From assembly GCA_001829005.1 (NCBI GenBank), contig MIAG01000009.1:603-64602 (forward strand): 64,000 nucleotides of DNA, in the 5' to 3' direction. Each line of letters starts with the position of its first letter. Position 1 is the first letter of the stretch. The DNA is from Sphingobacteriia bacterium RIFOXYC2_FULL_35_18. GTDB taxonomy: Bacteria; Bacteroidota; Bacteroidia; Chitinophagales; Chitinophagaceae. The translations under genes were made by a program, and so were the position numbers. Below, in pieces: positions 36,058 through 42,277 of the stretch. The notes under the pieces were generated by a model, which saw only the letters and a program-made list of their open reading frames with translations, was not told the DNA's origin and searched no databases.

Positions 36058-37155
36058 ATGAAAATTTTAAATAGAATATTGGTTACAATAATCATTGCAG
36101 CAGTGGCCGTGACAGGCTGCAAAAATAATTCAGCAAAAGAACAAACATCATCAGTTAAAAAGGATTCTGTTGCTGTATTCATTCTGCAAAAGGAATCTTT
36201 TAATAAAGAAATTTCATTTCCCGGTGAACTACTGCCTATGGAAAGAGCAGAAATATTTGCTAAAGTATCCGGCTATATAAACAGTATCAAAGTGGATATT
36301 GGCGATGCAGTTCAAAAGGGTCAGGTGATTGCTATTTTGGATGCACCTGAAATGATTGCAAATTATGCACAGGTAAATTCAGATGTGCAAACGGCAAGGT
36401 CTAAGTATGTTGGAAGTTTAGATGCTTATAAACGCATCACCAATGCGGCAAGGGTTGAAGGTACAATAGCTACAGGCGAATTGGAGAGGATCAAAAGCCA
36501 GATGATGGCAGACAGTTCCAGCTTAGAAGCTGCAAAATCTAAACTCAATGCTTATGCTCAATTAAAAGATTACCTTATTATCCGAGCTCCATTTAGTGGT
36601 GTGGTCACCCAGCGTAATGTTGATGCAGGCACATTGGTGGGCACAGGTAATATAAAGCCCATGCTTGTCATTGAAAATAATAACACGTTGCGTTTACGAT
36701 TGCCCGTTCCTGAAGCCTATACATCTGCAAATCCTGAAGCCTCCACAGTTCATTTTACAGTAGATGCTTATCCGGGTGTACAATTTGAAGCAAAGTTATC
36801 CCGTAAATCAGGTGCGTTAAATCTTACTAACCGTACTGAATCATGGGAATTTCTCTATACAAATAAAGGCAACCAGTTAAAATCAGGCATGTTTGCCAAT
36901 GCAAGTATTAAGTTTGCAAGGTCTGTACCATCTTTTTTAGTTCCGTCCACAGCAGTTGTTACCAATCAGGAAAAACGCTTCGTTATCAGGTTAAAAGATG
37001 GGAAAACAGAATGGGTGGATGTTCGCAATGGTATTGCTATTGATAATAAAACAGAAATATTCGGAAATATTTCAGAAGGAGATACTTTGCTTGTGAGAGG
37101 AACTGACGAAATAAAGCCAGGAAAAGAATTGATTCCAAAATTTCTATCAAAATAA
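36058..37155 (+). CDS. RND efflux membrane fusion (adaptor) lipoprotein
   Basis: This is a 365-residue HlyD/AcrA-type adaptor. The start is ATG 36058, giving the lipoprotein signal MKILNRILVTIIIAAVAVTGCKN with its lipobox Cys; the earlier ATG at 35992 lies inside the RND gene. The order is: first half of the lipoyl domain (AKVSGYINSIKVDIGDAVQKGQVIAILDAPE), helical hairpin (about 100-160), second lipoyl half (LIIRAPFSGVVTQRNVDAGTLVG), beta-barrel and membrane-proximal domain. It bridges the pump to the TolC-like channel encoded two genes upstream. Confidence 0.92.
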   Translation: MKILNRILVTIIIAAVAVTGCKNNSAKEQTSSVKKDSVAVFILQKESFNKEISFPGELLPMERAEIFAKVSGYINSIKVDIGDAVQKGQVIAILDAPEMIANYAQVNSDVQTARSKYVGSLDAYKRITNAARVEGTIATGELERIKSQMMADSSSLEAAKSKLNAYAQLKDYLIIRAPFSGVVTQRNVDAGTLVGTGNIKPMLVIENNNTLRLRLPVPEAYTSANPEASTVHFTVDAYPGVQFEAKLSRKSGALNLTNRTESWEFLYTNKGNQLKSGMFANASIKFARSVPSFLVPSTAVVTNQEKRFVIRLKDGKTEWVDVRNGIAIDNKTEIFGNISEGDTLLVRGTDEIKPGKELIPKFLSK

Positions 37156-37156
37156 A

Positions 37157-37771
37157 ATGGAGAATTTAAAAAGTCATTGGGAAAAAGTATTTGCAACCAA
37201 AGCAGAAAATGAAGTGAGCTGGTTTCAGGAATACCCTAAAACATCAGTTGAATTTTTTGAGCTATTCAATCTGCCTTTGGATGCCAACATTATTGATATT
37301 GGTGGTGGCGACAGCCATTTAGTTGATGTTTTTTTGGAAAAGGGCTACAAGAATATTTATGTGCTGGATATTTCGGCAAATGCTTTAGAAAGAGCAAAAC
37401 ATAGATTAGCTGATAATGCAAAGTCCGTTCATTGGATTGTTTCAGATGTGGTTGATTTCGTTCCTCCGGTTAAGTTTGATTTTTGGCATGACCGGGCAGC
37501 ATTTCATTTCCTAACATCCGATGAAAAGATTGATAAGTATGTAAGCATTGCTGAAAATAATATCAAGCAAGATGGCTATTTAATTTTAGGTACGTTCTCA
37601 GAGAAGGGTCCTGAAAAATGCAGTGGTTTGGAAATTAAGCAATATTCTGAAACTTCTATGTCTTATCGTTTTGAAAGTGGTTTTGAAAGAATAAAATGTA
37701 TCACAGAACAACACCAAACACCCTTCAACACCACACAAAACTTCTTGTTTTGTAGTTTTCAAAAGAAATAA
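37157..37771 (+). CDS. Class I SAM-dependent methyltransferase
   Basis: This 204-residue soluble methyltransferase has the SAM-binding motif NIIDIGGGDSHLVDVFLEKG near residues 40-60, motif II VLDISANALERAK near 70, and WIVSDVVDF near 95. The N-terminal SHWEKVFATKAENEVSWFQEYPKTS resembles thiopurine/halide or tellurite-type methyltransferases that detoxify small molecules. It begins one base after the adaptor stop and ends the export operon. Target unknown; given the neighbours, methylation of a toxic small anion or thiol is a fair guess only. Confidence 0.85.
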   Translation: MENLKSHWEKVFATKAENEVSWFQEYPKTSVEFFELFNLPLDANIIDIGGGDSHLVDVFLEKGYKNIYVLDISANALERAKHRLADNAKSVHWIVSDVVDFVPPVKFDFWHDRAAFHFLTSDEKIDKYVSIAENNIKQDGYLILGTFSEKGPEKCSGLEIKQYSETSMSYRFESGFERIKCITEQHQTPFNTTQNFLFCSFQKK

Positions 37772-37773
37772 TG

Positions 37774-37854
37774 ATTAGGGCATTCCCCTGCGGGTCGGGC
37801 TTTCCGCTGCAATCTTTTTTGAGATAAAAAAGGATTTCCGCTGCAATCCCTAAT
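37774..37854 (+). repeat. Composite direct/inverted repeat
   Basis: ATTAGGG (37774) and CCCTAAT (37848-37854) bound the unit. Inside, TTTCCGCTGCAATC is repeated at 37801-37814 and 37835-37848, and an AATC-T6 / A6-GGATT hairpin lies between the repeats. I recall similar composite motifs between genes in other Bacteroidota, but could not check this. Confidence 0.55.
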
Positions 37855-38154
37855 GCAAAGAGAAGCGGTGTTCGTTCCTCACGGATGTATTGAAGCCCCC
37901 CAGCCAGCCCACAAGCACGGCTTATGCAGTGGCTAACACACAAAGCCAACCCTTCCACTGCATCTATGGTGTTGCCGCCATTTTTAACTGTCATACTTTT
38001 TGTGGCTATGCTCCCCACGCTTTTGGCACATTGCCTGTTTCGCTTAGCTACACAGCCAAAGAGCCAAGCCAACACAAGCATAGCAACAAAAAGATGCTGC
38101 ACTCCAACCACCACCACCGTTTCGCTTATGCCAGTATAAAAATTGGCGGAAGCA

Positions 38155-38261
38155 TACTTAAACATAATGCGGTCTTATGTGTTCGCTTCGCACAGCCACC
38201 CATCGCTTATGCAAGCATCCCACCGCAGTGGCTGTCACATAAGTCGCCATTATGTTAAGTA
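38155..38261 (+). repeat. 107-bp imperfect palindrome, attC-like in shape
   Basis: The outer arms 38155-38181 and 38236-38261 pair over about 26 bases with one bulged A and three mismatches. The inner arms ACAGCCAC (38192-38199) and GTGGCTGT (38228-38235) pair perfectly. The right end holds GTTAAGT, which fits the integron core GTTRRRY; the left end ACTTAAAC is one base off RYYYAAC. No integron integrase is present in the window. Confidence 0.5.
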
Positions 38262-38899
38262 GCCAACACCATAGCATCCCGTGAAAAACGGGATGAAGCC
38301 GTGCTTTTTGCCACCGCACCCCCCAAAAGCCACTCACCCCTCCACCCTTTCAATGGTGCAGTAAAAAATAAAGCATGATTTGTTTAATGGCCATGTGCTT
38401 GCGGTAGGTTCATTCACTTCATTTCCATTCCGTTCAGGCGTTCCGTTCTTTCCGCTTCGCTTCATTCTCTACACTATTCTTCACTACATTCCGCCTACGT
38501 TCATTTCACCAACCTCAGCACCGCACAGCAAAAGCAATTCCTTCTCTGCATTCCGCAAAGCCATCACACAGGCTTTCCGTGTCATGGCGTTTGCTTATCC
38601 CTCCCCACGATGGCTTTTGTTTTTTGAAAAGTTACAAAAGCCGCCAACGCTTCTAAGCAAACTGCTCATGCCACTCCAAGCCACCAGCCCGGTTTGCTCC
38701 ATTCCGTTCAGTCATTGCATTTGCTCTTGACCCACCGCACGATTGAAAGCGGTATGCTTTATTTTTTCCTGCGAAGTGTTTACCCCAGCCGACCCACGAA
38801 AGACATCTCCGTTCCAATTGAAATTTAATAGCGATTGATAAGCATTGTAGAAATACAATTCGGATTTCTTTTTTCTAAAGAAGAATAGAAATAGAAAAG

Positions 38900-39130
38900 A
38901 TGATCCTGAAAAAAATAAAAATAAAAAGTGCAGCAAAGTTAGGTGGCTGGCACAGGCCAACGCTTGAAAAAAACCAAAAGACTACGGCATAATGAAAGGC
39001 AAATAATCTGTTTATTTTTTTATTGGTATTTGCCTTTCACCCTTCGGGACTTATTCCGTTTCCTTTTGGTTTTTTAGCCACGCCACCTCTGCGATTGCTT
39101 TCTTTTTTTTTCTGTTTTTTTTCTTTGTCA
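38900..39130 (+). repeat. Large nested palindrome, copy A
   Basis: The inner arms (A7-CC-AAAAG at 38967-38980, its complement ending at 39075) are shared with copy B. Further inside, TGAAAGGCAAATA (38993-39005) pairs perfectly with 39027-39039. Outside, AGGTGGC (38941-38947) pairs with GCCACCT (39082-39088), and beyond that an A-rich left flank faces a T-rich right flank. Confidence 0.65.
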
Positions 39131-39211
39131 AATTATATATGTGTTGCGTAGCGTAAGCGAAGCAGGGCAGTTGCAAAGATTCAAAGCAGCTAAAAATTTA
39201 AAGCTACAATC

Positions 39212-39640
39212 ATGCACAGTCCAAAGTTTCAAACGTACAGTCCAAAAAATCAAGCCACAGAGTTTGAGTTTTACATCCTTTGCAAAGGATTAAACAGCGG
39301 TAAGCCACTTACTGCACCTTGTCCAAATTCATTTGTTTGCATCTGCAAAAATCAAAAGCAAAAGGATTTTTATTTCTGGCTGCTATTCGGTTTGTGGAAA
39401 GCAAAACATTTTCATCAGTTGCTCACTGGTTCCGTTATTCCGTTTATTCGGATTGCTGAATTTAAGCAAGAGGTAAGCACTCAGGCAGCAGTGGTAAGCA
39501 CACAGGAAAACGAATACACCGCAACAGTTGATAAAATCAAGCAGCTGGAAGAAAGGGAAAAGAATATCCGGCAGCAATTGGCTTTAATCAATGATTTGAA
39601 AAGAGCAATGATATACCGGCACTTAAAAAGCAAAATTTAG
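39212..39640 (+). CDS. Small conserved element protein (DUF6943-like)
   Basis: This is a 142-residue protein. Residues 1-95 are compact and aromatic-rich (EFEFYILCKGLNSGKPL, PCPNSFVCICKN, YFWLLFGLWKAKHFHQ, GSVIPFIRIAEF). Residues 100-135 form a coiled coil. The N-terminal style matches, from memory, the DUF6943 family found on Bacteroidota mobile elements; function is unknown. It is the only credible gene between two large palindromes (copies A and B), which makes the unit look like a cassette. No signal peptide or enzyme motif is visible. Confidence 0.72.
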   Translation: MHSPKFQTYSPKNQATEFEFYILCKGLNSGKPLTAPCPNSFVCICKNQKQKDFYFWLLFGLWKAKHFHQLLTGSVIPFIRIAEFKQEVSTQAAVVSTQENEYTATVDKIKQLEEREKNIRQQLALINDLKRAMIYRHLKSKI

Positions 39641-39666
39641 GGCAGCCTCTTACATGATACTGCTCG

Positions 39667-39852
39667 TTGCATAAATAAATTTTCATGTGCAAAGGTAGCA
39701 TGGCGGGCAGACGCACAAAGCCAACCTAAAAAAACCAAAAGACTACGGCATAAACACAGACCCACCGCACAAGGCTATCATTTATTCCGTTTCCTTTTGG
39801 TTTTTTTATCCGCCATGCTGAGAGATGCACATAAAATTTATTTATTATGCAA
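39667..39852 (+). repeat. Large nested palindrome, copy B
   Basis: Three nested layers: 39667-39690 pairs with 39827-39852 with small bulges (includes ATGTGC/GCACAT). AGCATGGCGG (39697-39706) pairs perfectly with 39810-39819. The 14-bp inner arm A7-CC-AAAAG (39728-39741) pairs perfectly with 39794-39807. Inner-arm sequence is shared with copy A, outer arms are not. Confidence 0.7.
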
Positions 39853-40095
39853 AAGCATCCTCGTATCAGTTCCGGCAGCCATCCAGGCATTTGCCCATTT
39901 ACTCCGCAGGTCCTTCATCAGTTCTTGCAGCTTTCACCTCATGCATATAGCCGCTATGTTCGCAAGTCGGCTATCATTGCCCAGCATCACACAGGCGTTA
40001 AGGTTTATCGCCTTCCTTGTGGTTGTTGCCTTTGGCGTTATCCATCAGGTGTTCGCCAGCTTTCAGCATTGCCCTTTTAGGGGCTTTGCTTAAAA

Positions 40096-40128
40096 GAAAA
40101 AGCCCCACCAAATCGGCAGGGCTTTTTC
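40096..40128. terminator. Bidirectional intrinsic terminator
   Basis: GAAAAAGCCC (40096-40105) pairs with GGGCTTTTTC (40119-40128). It gives a T run on either strand and lies 23 bases beyond the stop of the minus-strand gene at 40152. Confidence 0.85.
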
Positions 40129-40151
40129 CTAACTGAAAGAACGAACAATTT

Positions 40152-40901
40152 TTATGCAGCATCAACGATGTTCAATACGTTGTATGAGCCATTTTTAAGC
40201 GAATACTGAATACCATTCACTGCCTGAAAGAACTCAATCAGCAACAGGTAAAACTTAGTGCCAGTACCAGCGGGAACACCGGCAGGAGTAAGTGTTACAG
40301 GAGTGTTGGTTCCATCAATCGGCAAGTTGGTAACAGGACTGTACTCAATTGCACTGATTTCGTTGGTGAAGTCAACATTTGCAAAAGCACCTTTCATGCT
40401 GATATGTGTAGCCCCTGAAGGATACGAAATATCATTAATCGGTACAAAGGCAGGGATGTTGATTACCCCGGTAAGAGGCACAACAGTAAACGGTGCGAAC
40501 ATTACACCACTCAAAAGAGCTTTGTCGTTGAAATCAAAATCTTTCAACAACGCCAATGCAGCAGGATCAGCAATACCATCGGCAACGGTGCGTTCGCCAC
40601 GAACAGAAGCCACATCGTAATTTTTGATTTGCGTCATGATTTGCGTTAAACGACTGGTAACACGATTGTCAGCAGCATTCATCATCAAATTACGAACCGC
40701 ATTGCGGAGAACTTTACCGGCAGTTGCGGAGCTTCCAAATTCAGAACCGTTTTCACGGGTACGCTGAAAGTTTGGATCATTTGCAATACGGTCAGCAGAT
40801 ACACCACCTTTGGTTTTCACCAGGTGACCATCTTGTGTTTTGTAGAAGGTCAACTCATCCAGAGTTCCTTCAATTTTTAGAATACCTTTTAATTTTGCCA
40901 T
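40152..40901 (-). CDS. Conserved hypothetical protein
   Basis: This is a 249-residue protein that I do not recognise by function. The N-terminus MAKLKGILKIEGTLDELTFYKT has a DGHLVKTKGGVSADRI follow-on. Then comes a helical part with RTRENGSEFGSSATAGKVLRNAVRN, and a beta-rich C-terminal half with Pro/Thr/Gly turns. There is no signal peptide, membrane helix or catalytic motif. The layout, a helical base plus a beta-sandwich, recalls structural or DNA-packaging-type proteins, but this is only an impression. It has a strong own promoter and its own terminator and is the only leftward gene of the element. Confidence 0.8.
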   Translation of the reverse strand: MAKLKGILKIEGTLDELTFYKTQDGHLVKTKGGVSADRIANDPNFQRTRENGSEFGSSATAGKVLRNAVRNLMMNAADNRVTSRLTQIMTQIKNYDVASVRGERTVADGIADPAALALLKDFDFNDKALLSGVMFAPFTVVPLTGVINIPAFVPINDISYPSGATHISMKGAFANVDFTNEISAIEYSPVTNLPIDGTNTPVTLTPAGVPAGTGTKFYLLLIEFFQAVNGIQYSLKNGSYNVLNIVDAA

Positions 40902-40966
40902 TGCTTAAAATTTTTATGAGTTAGTAAAACCGTTTCTTTTTTAGCTGTTTTATCAGCATTTGAAAA

Positions 40967-40999
40967 CAAAAATAGAAGCAGTATTTAGGCTATGCAAAA
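40967..40999 (-). promoter_or_regulatory. Strong -33/-7 promoter of the hypothetical gene at 40152-40901
   Basis: Read leftward, TTTTG (plus-strand complement 40995-40999) and TATTTTTG (complement 40967-40974) are exactly 20 bases apart. This is a near-ideal Bacteroidota promoter, leaving a leader of about 60 bases. Confidence 0.75.
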
Positions 41000-41071
41000 G
41001 TTGAAAGTCATCCGTTCCGTTTCTTCCGCATTATTCCAACAAACACACTTTCACCGCCTATAAAAATGATT

Positions 41072-41105
41072 TATATTTGCAGTATCACTTTCATATTTGA
41101 AGTAT
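41072..41105 (+). promoter_or_regulatory. -7 box and tandem operator-like repeat
   Basis: TATATTTG (41072-41079) fits the -7 consensus. The word ATATTTGnAGTAT occurs at 41073-41085 and again at 41093-41105, exactly 20 bp apart, two helical turns. It lies 43 bases before a small gene and could be its operator. Confidence 0.45.
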
Positions 41106-41147
41106 ATCATCGGTATGGATAGTGTATAAAGAAGTATAATTGAAATA

Positions 41148-41336
41148 ATGAATAGACTGTGCATTTATCCGAAGGACATTCAGGTAATCACAGGCAGAAG
41201 CGACAGGTATGGAAGAAACCTCATCAAGAAGATTAAAGATCACTTTAAGAAGCAGCAGCACCAGGTTGTTACTGTTGATGAGTTTTGCCAGTACATGGGC
41301 TTGCAACCGGAAACAGTTGCAAAGCAACTTAGGTAA
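41148..41336 (+). CDS. Small DNA-binding-like protein
   Basis: This is a 62-residue basic protein (MNRLCIYPKDIQVITGRSD followed by a Lys-rich helix and VTVDEFCQYMGLQPETVAKQ). Both parts look like short helical HTH-type segments, and many similar small proteins occur next to Bacteroidota mobile elements. It starts at ATG 41148 after a plausible promoter with tandem repeats. It is the last gene inside the element, 166 bases before attR, where a recombination directionality or repressor role would be natural, but no function is known. Confidence 0.65.
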   Translation: MNRLCIYPKDIQVITGRSDRYGRNLIKKIKDHFKKQQHQVVTVDEFCQYMGLQPETVAKQLR

Positions 41337-41454
41337 GTAGAAATCTTATCTTTGCTTTTGTCTATGATAAGGCACAGCACACCCTTGCATGAACAAAGAT
41401 TTTTCTTTTCTTTGTGTAGCGTTTTCCCTTGCTTAATCAGTTGTTGTTGGCTAT

Positions 41455-41464
41455 TTGTTGCCCA
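41455..41464 (+). repeat. TTGTTGCCCA copy near attR
   Basis: This is the fourth copy of the 10-mer that occurs three times near attL (13341-13405). It lies 37 bases before the attR core in the same orientation, as expected of an integrase arm site. Confidence 0.6.
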
Positions 41465-41501
41465 ATCTTCGGAAAGCCCTGATATATAAGGGTTCACTAT
41501 T

Positions 41502-41519
41502 TTTTGTATTGGGAAGTGA
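41502..41519 (+). other. attR core (displaced mnmE 3' end)
   Basis: TTTTGTATTGGGAAGTGA reads F-C-I-G-K-stop, the same six codons as the end of mnmE at 13257-13274, with four synonymous differences (TTC/TTT, ATC/ATT, GGA/GGG, TAA/TGA). The preceding sequence is not mnmE, so this is a displaced gene end left by integration. Confidence 0.9.
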
Positions 41520-41546
41520 TTTTCACGAACGAAGTGTGTGAAAATT

Positions 41547-41566
41547 ATCCCGACTTAAGTCGGGAT
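41547..41566. promoter_or_regulatory. Perfect 20-bp palindrome upstream of the Crp-type gene
   Basis: ATCCCGACTTAAGTCGGGAT is a perfect palindrome. The half-site AGTCGGGAT recurs within 10 bases downstream, just before the start codon at 41588. A preceding TTTTCAC/GTGAAAA pair lies at about 41519-41543. It may be an operator or a dispersed palindromic repeat. Confidence 0.5.
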
Positions 41567-41587
41567 GACAGTTAGTCGGGATAAAAT

Positions 41588-42175
41588 ATGAATCATATGT
41601 ACGAATTATTTCTTCAGCATTTCAATACCAAAGTTGCCCTTACAGCGGAAGAGGAAGCGTTACTAAAAACTTATCTAACACAAAAAAAACTCCGAAGAAA
41701 ACAATACCTGCTTCAGTCTGGAGATATATGCAAGGCTTTCGCTTTTATAGAAAAAGGGGCCATGAAATCTTATACAGTGGATGATGCTGGAGTGGAACAT
41801 ATTATTCAATTTGGTATAGAGGGATGGATTATTGCAGATCTCTATAGTTTTCTTACTGGTGAGCCTGCTTTGTATAATGTGGATGCAGTAGAAGACGCTG
41901 AATTGGTTTTGATTAGCAAGTCTGCTCACGATGCTTTGCTAAAAGTATTACCTAAATATGAAACATATACTAGGTTGAATTTTGAAGGGGCTTATATAGC
42001 CATGCAAAGAAGGTTAACGTCTATCATCAGTAATTCTCTAGAAGAACGATACGAGCAGTTTACTGCTCAGTATCCAGAGATTGCACAACGTTTTCCTCAA
42101 CATATGATTGCTTCTTATATGGGGCTTACTCCAGAAACATTAAGTAGAGTCAGAAAAAGAATTTCAGTCAAATAG
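41588..42175 (+). CDS. Crp/Fnr-family transcriptional regulator
   Basis: This is a 195-residue regulator. Residues 20-120 form a cyclic-nucleotide-binding beta-roll (RKQYLLQSGDICKAFAFIEKGAMKSYTVDDAGVEHIIQFGIEGWIIADLYSF). The C-terminal winged helix reads FPQHMIASYMGLTPETLSRVRKRI. The cNMP pocket lacks the classic Arg-Ser pair, as is usual in Bacteroidota homologues, so the ligand may not be cAMP. It is the first host gene after attR and probably was the neighbour of mnmE before integration. The downstream genes read the same way but have their own promoter. Confidence 0.88.
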   Translation: MNHMYELFLQHFNTKVALTAEEEALLKTYLTQKKLRRKQYLLQSGDICKAFAFIEKGAMKSYTVDDAGVEHIIQFGIEGWIIADLYSFLTGEPALYNVDAVEDAELVLISKSAHDALLKVLPKYETYTRLNFEGAYIAMQRRLTSIISNSLEERYEQFTAQYPEIAQRFPQHMIASYMGLTPETLSRVRKRISVK

Positions 42176-42259
42176 GTCTTCATTTCTCACTCTTTTCTCT
42201 TGATTTAAATCAATACATTTTCTTGCTTCAACGCAATGTCATAGGAGTATGACCTGTTT

Positions 42260-42267
42260 TAACTTTG
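42260..42267 (+). promoter_or_regulatory. -7 box before the DsbA-like gene
   Basis: TAACTTTG fits TAnnTTTG exactly and lies 10 bases before the ATG at 42278. Confidence 0.5.
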
Positions 42268-42277
42268 CCTCAAAATA

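Larger units (their letters stand above)
37772..39211. other. Gene-poor, palindrome-rich stretch
   Basis: These 1.44 kb between the methyltransferase gene and the next credible gene hold no convincing coding sequence. Short open frames here overlap on both strands and have Ser/Pro/His-rich translations with no family likeness. The stretch contains several large DNA palindromes described separately, plus a 9-bp inverted pair ATGCAGTGG/CCACTGCAT around 37924-37963 and a CATCCCGT/ACGGGATG hairpin at 38275-38295. It may hold an origin of transfer, recombination sites or a structured RNA. Confidence 0.6.
39641..40151. other. Non-coding stretch with palindrome copy B
   Basis: These 511 bases between the DUF6943-like gene and the convergent hypothetical gene contain palindrome copy B and a terminator. 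Two overlapping open frames (39797-40093 and 39847-40080) lie partly inside the palindrome and have no likeness to known proteins, so I do not call them genes. Confidence 0.6.
13257..41519 (+). mobile_element. Integrative element in the 3' end of mnmE
   Basis: The element is about 28.3 kb and is bounded by two 18-bp cores that each encode FCIGK-stop. It carries a tyrosine integrase with an HTH excisionase-like gene at the left end, a DUF3987 primase/helicase-like protein, type I R-M, HigB/HigA-ImmA, Argonaute, an export/redox cargo and palindrome-rich DNA. Base and codon use is visibly less AT-rich in the left half than in the flanking host genes, and intergenic style differs. No relaxase, coupling protein or conjugation gene is present, so it is best called an integrative, possibly mobilisable, genomic island. 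Confidence 0.9.

Noticed and set aside
37890..38730. Several open frames of 70-120 codons in the palindrome-rich stretch (for example 37890-38258, 38380-38730)
   Set aside because: They overlap each other on both strands, have Ser/Pro/His-rich translations without family likeness or ribosome-site context, and run through DNA palindromes.
39797..40093. Open frames 39797-40093 and 39847-40080
   Set aside because: They begin inside palindrome copy B and its right arm, overlap in different frames, and show no recognisable domain. More likely non-coding.
41467..41474. TCGGAAAG at 41468 as the right attachment core
   Set aside because: Only eight bases match the mnmE end. The 18-bp FCIGK-stop copy at 41502-41519 is a far better match in sequence, reading frame and length.
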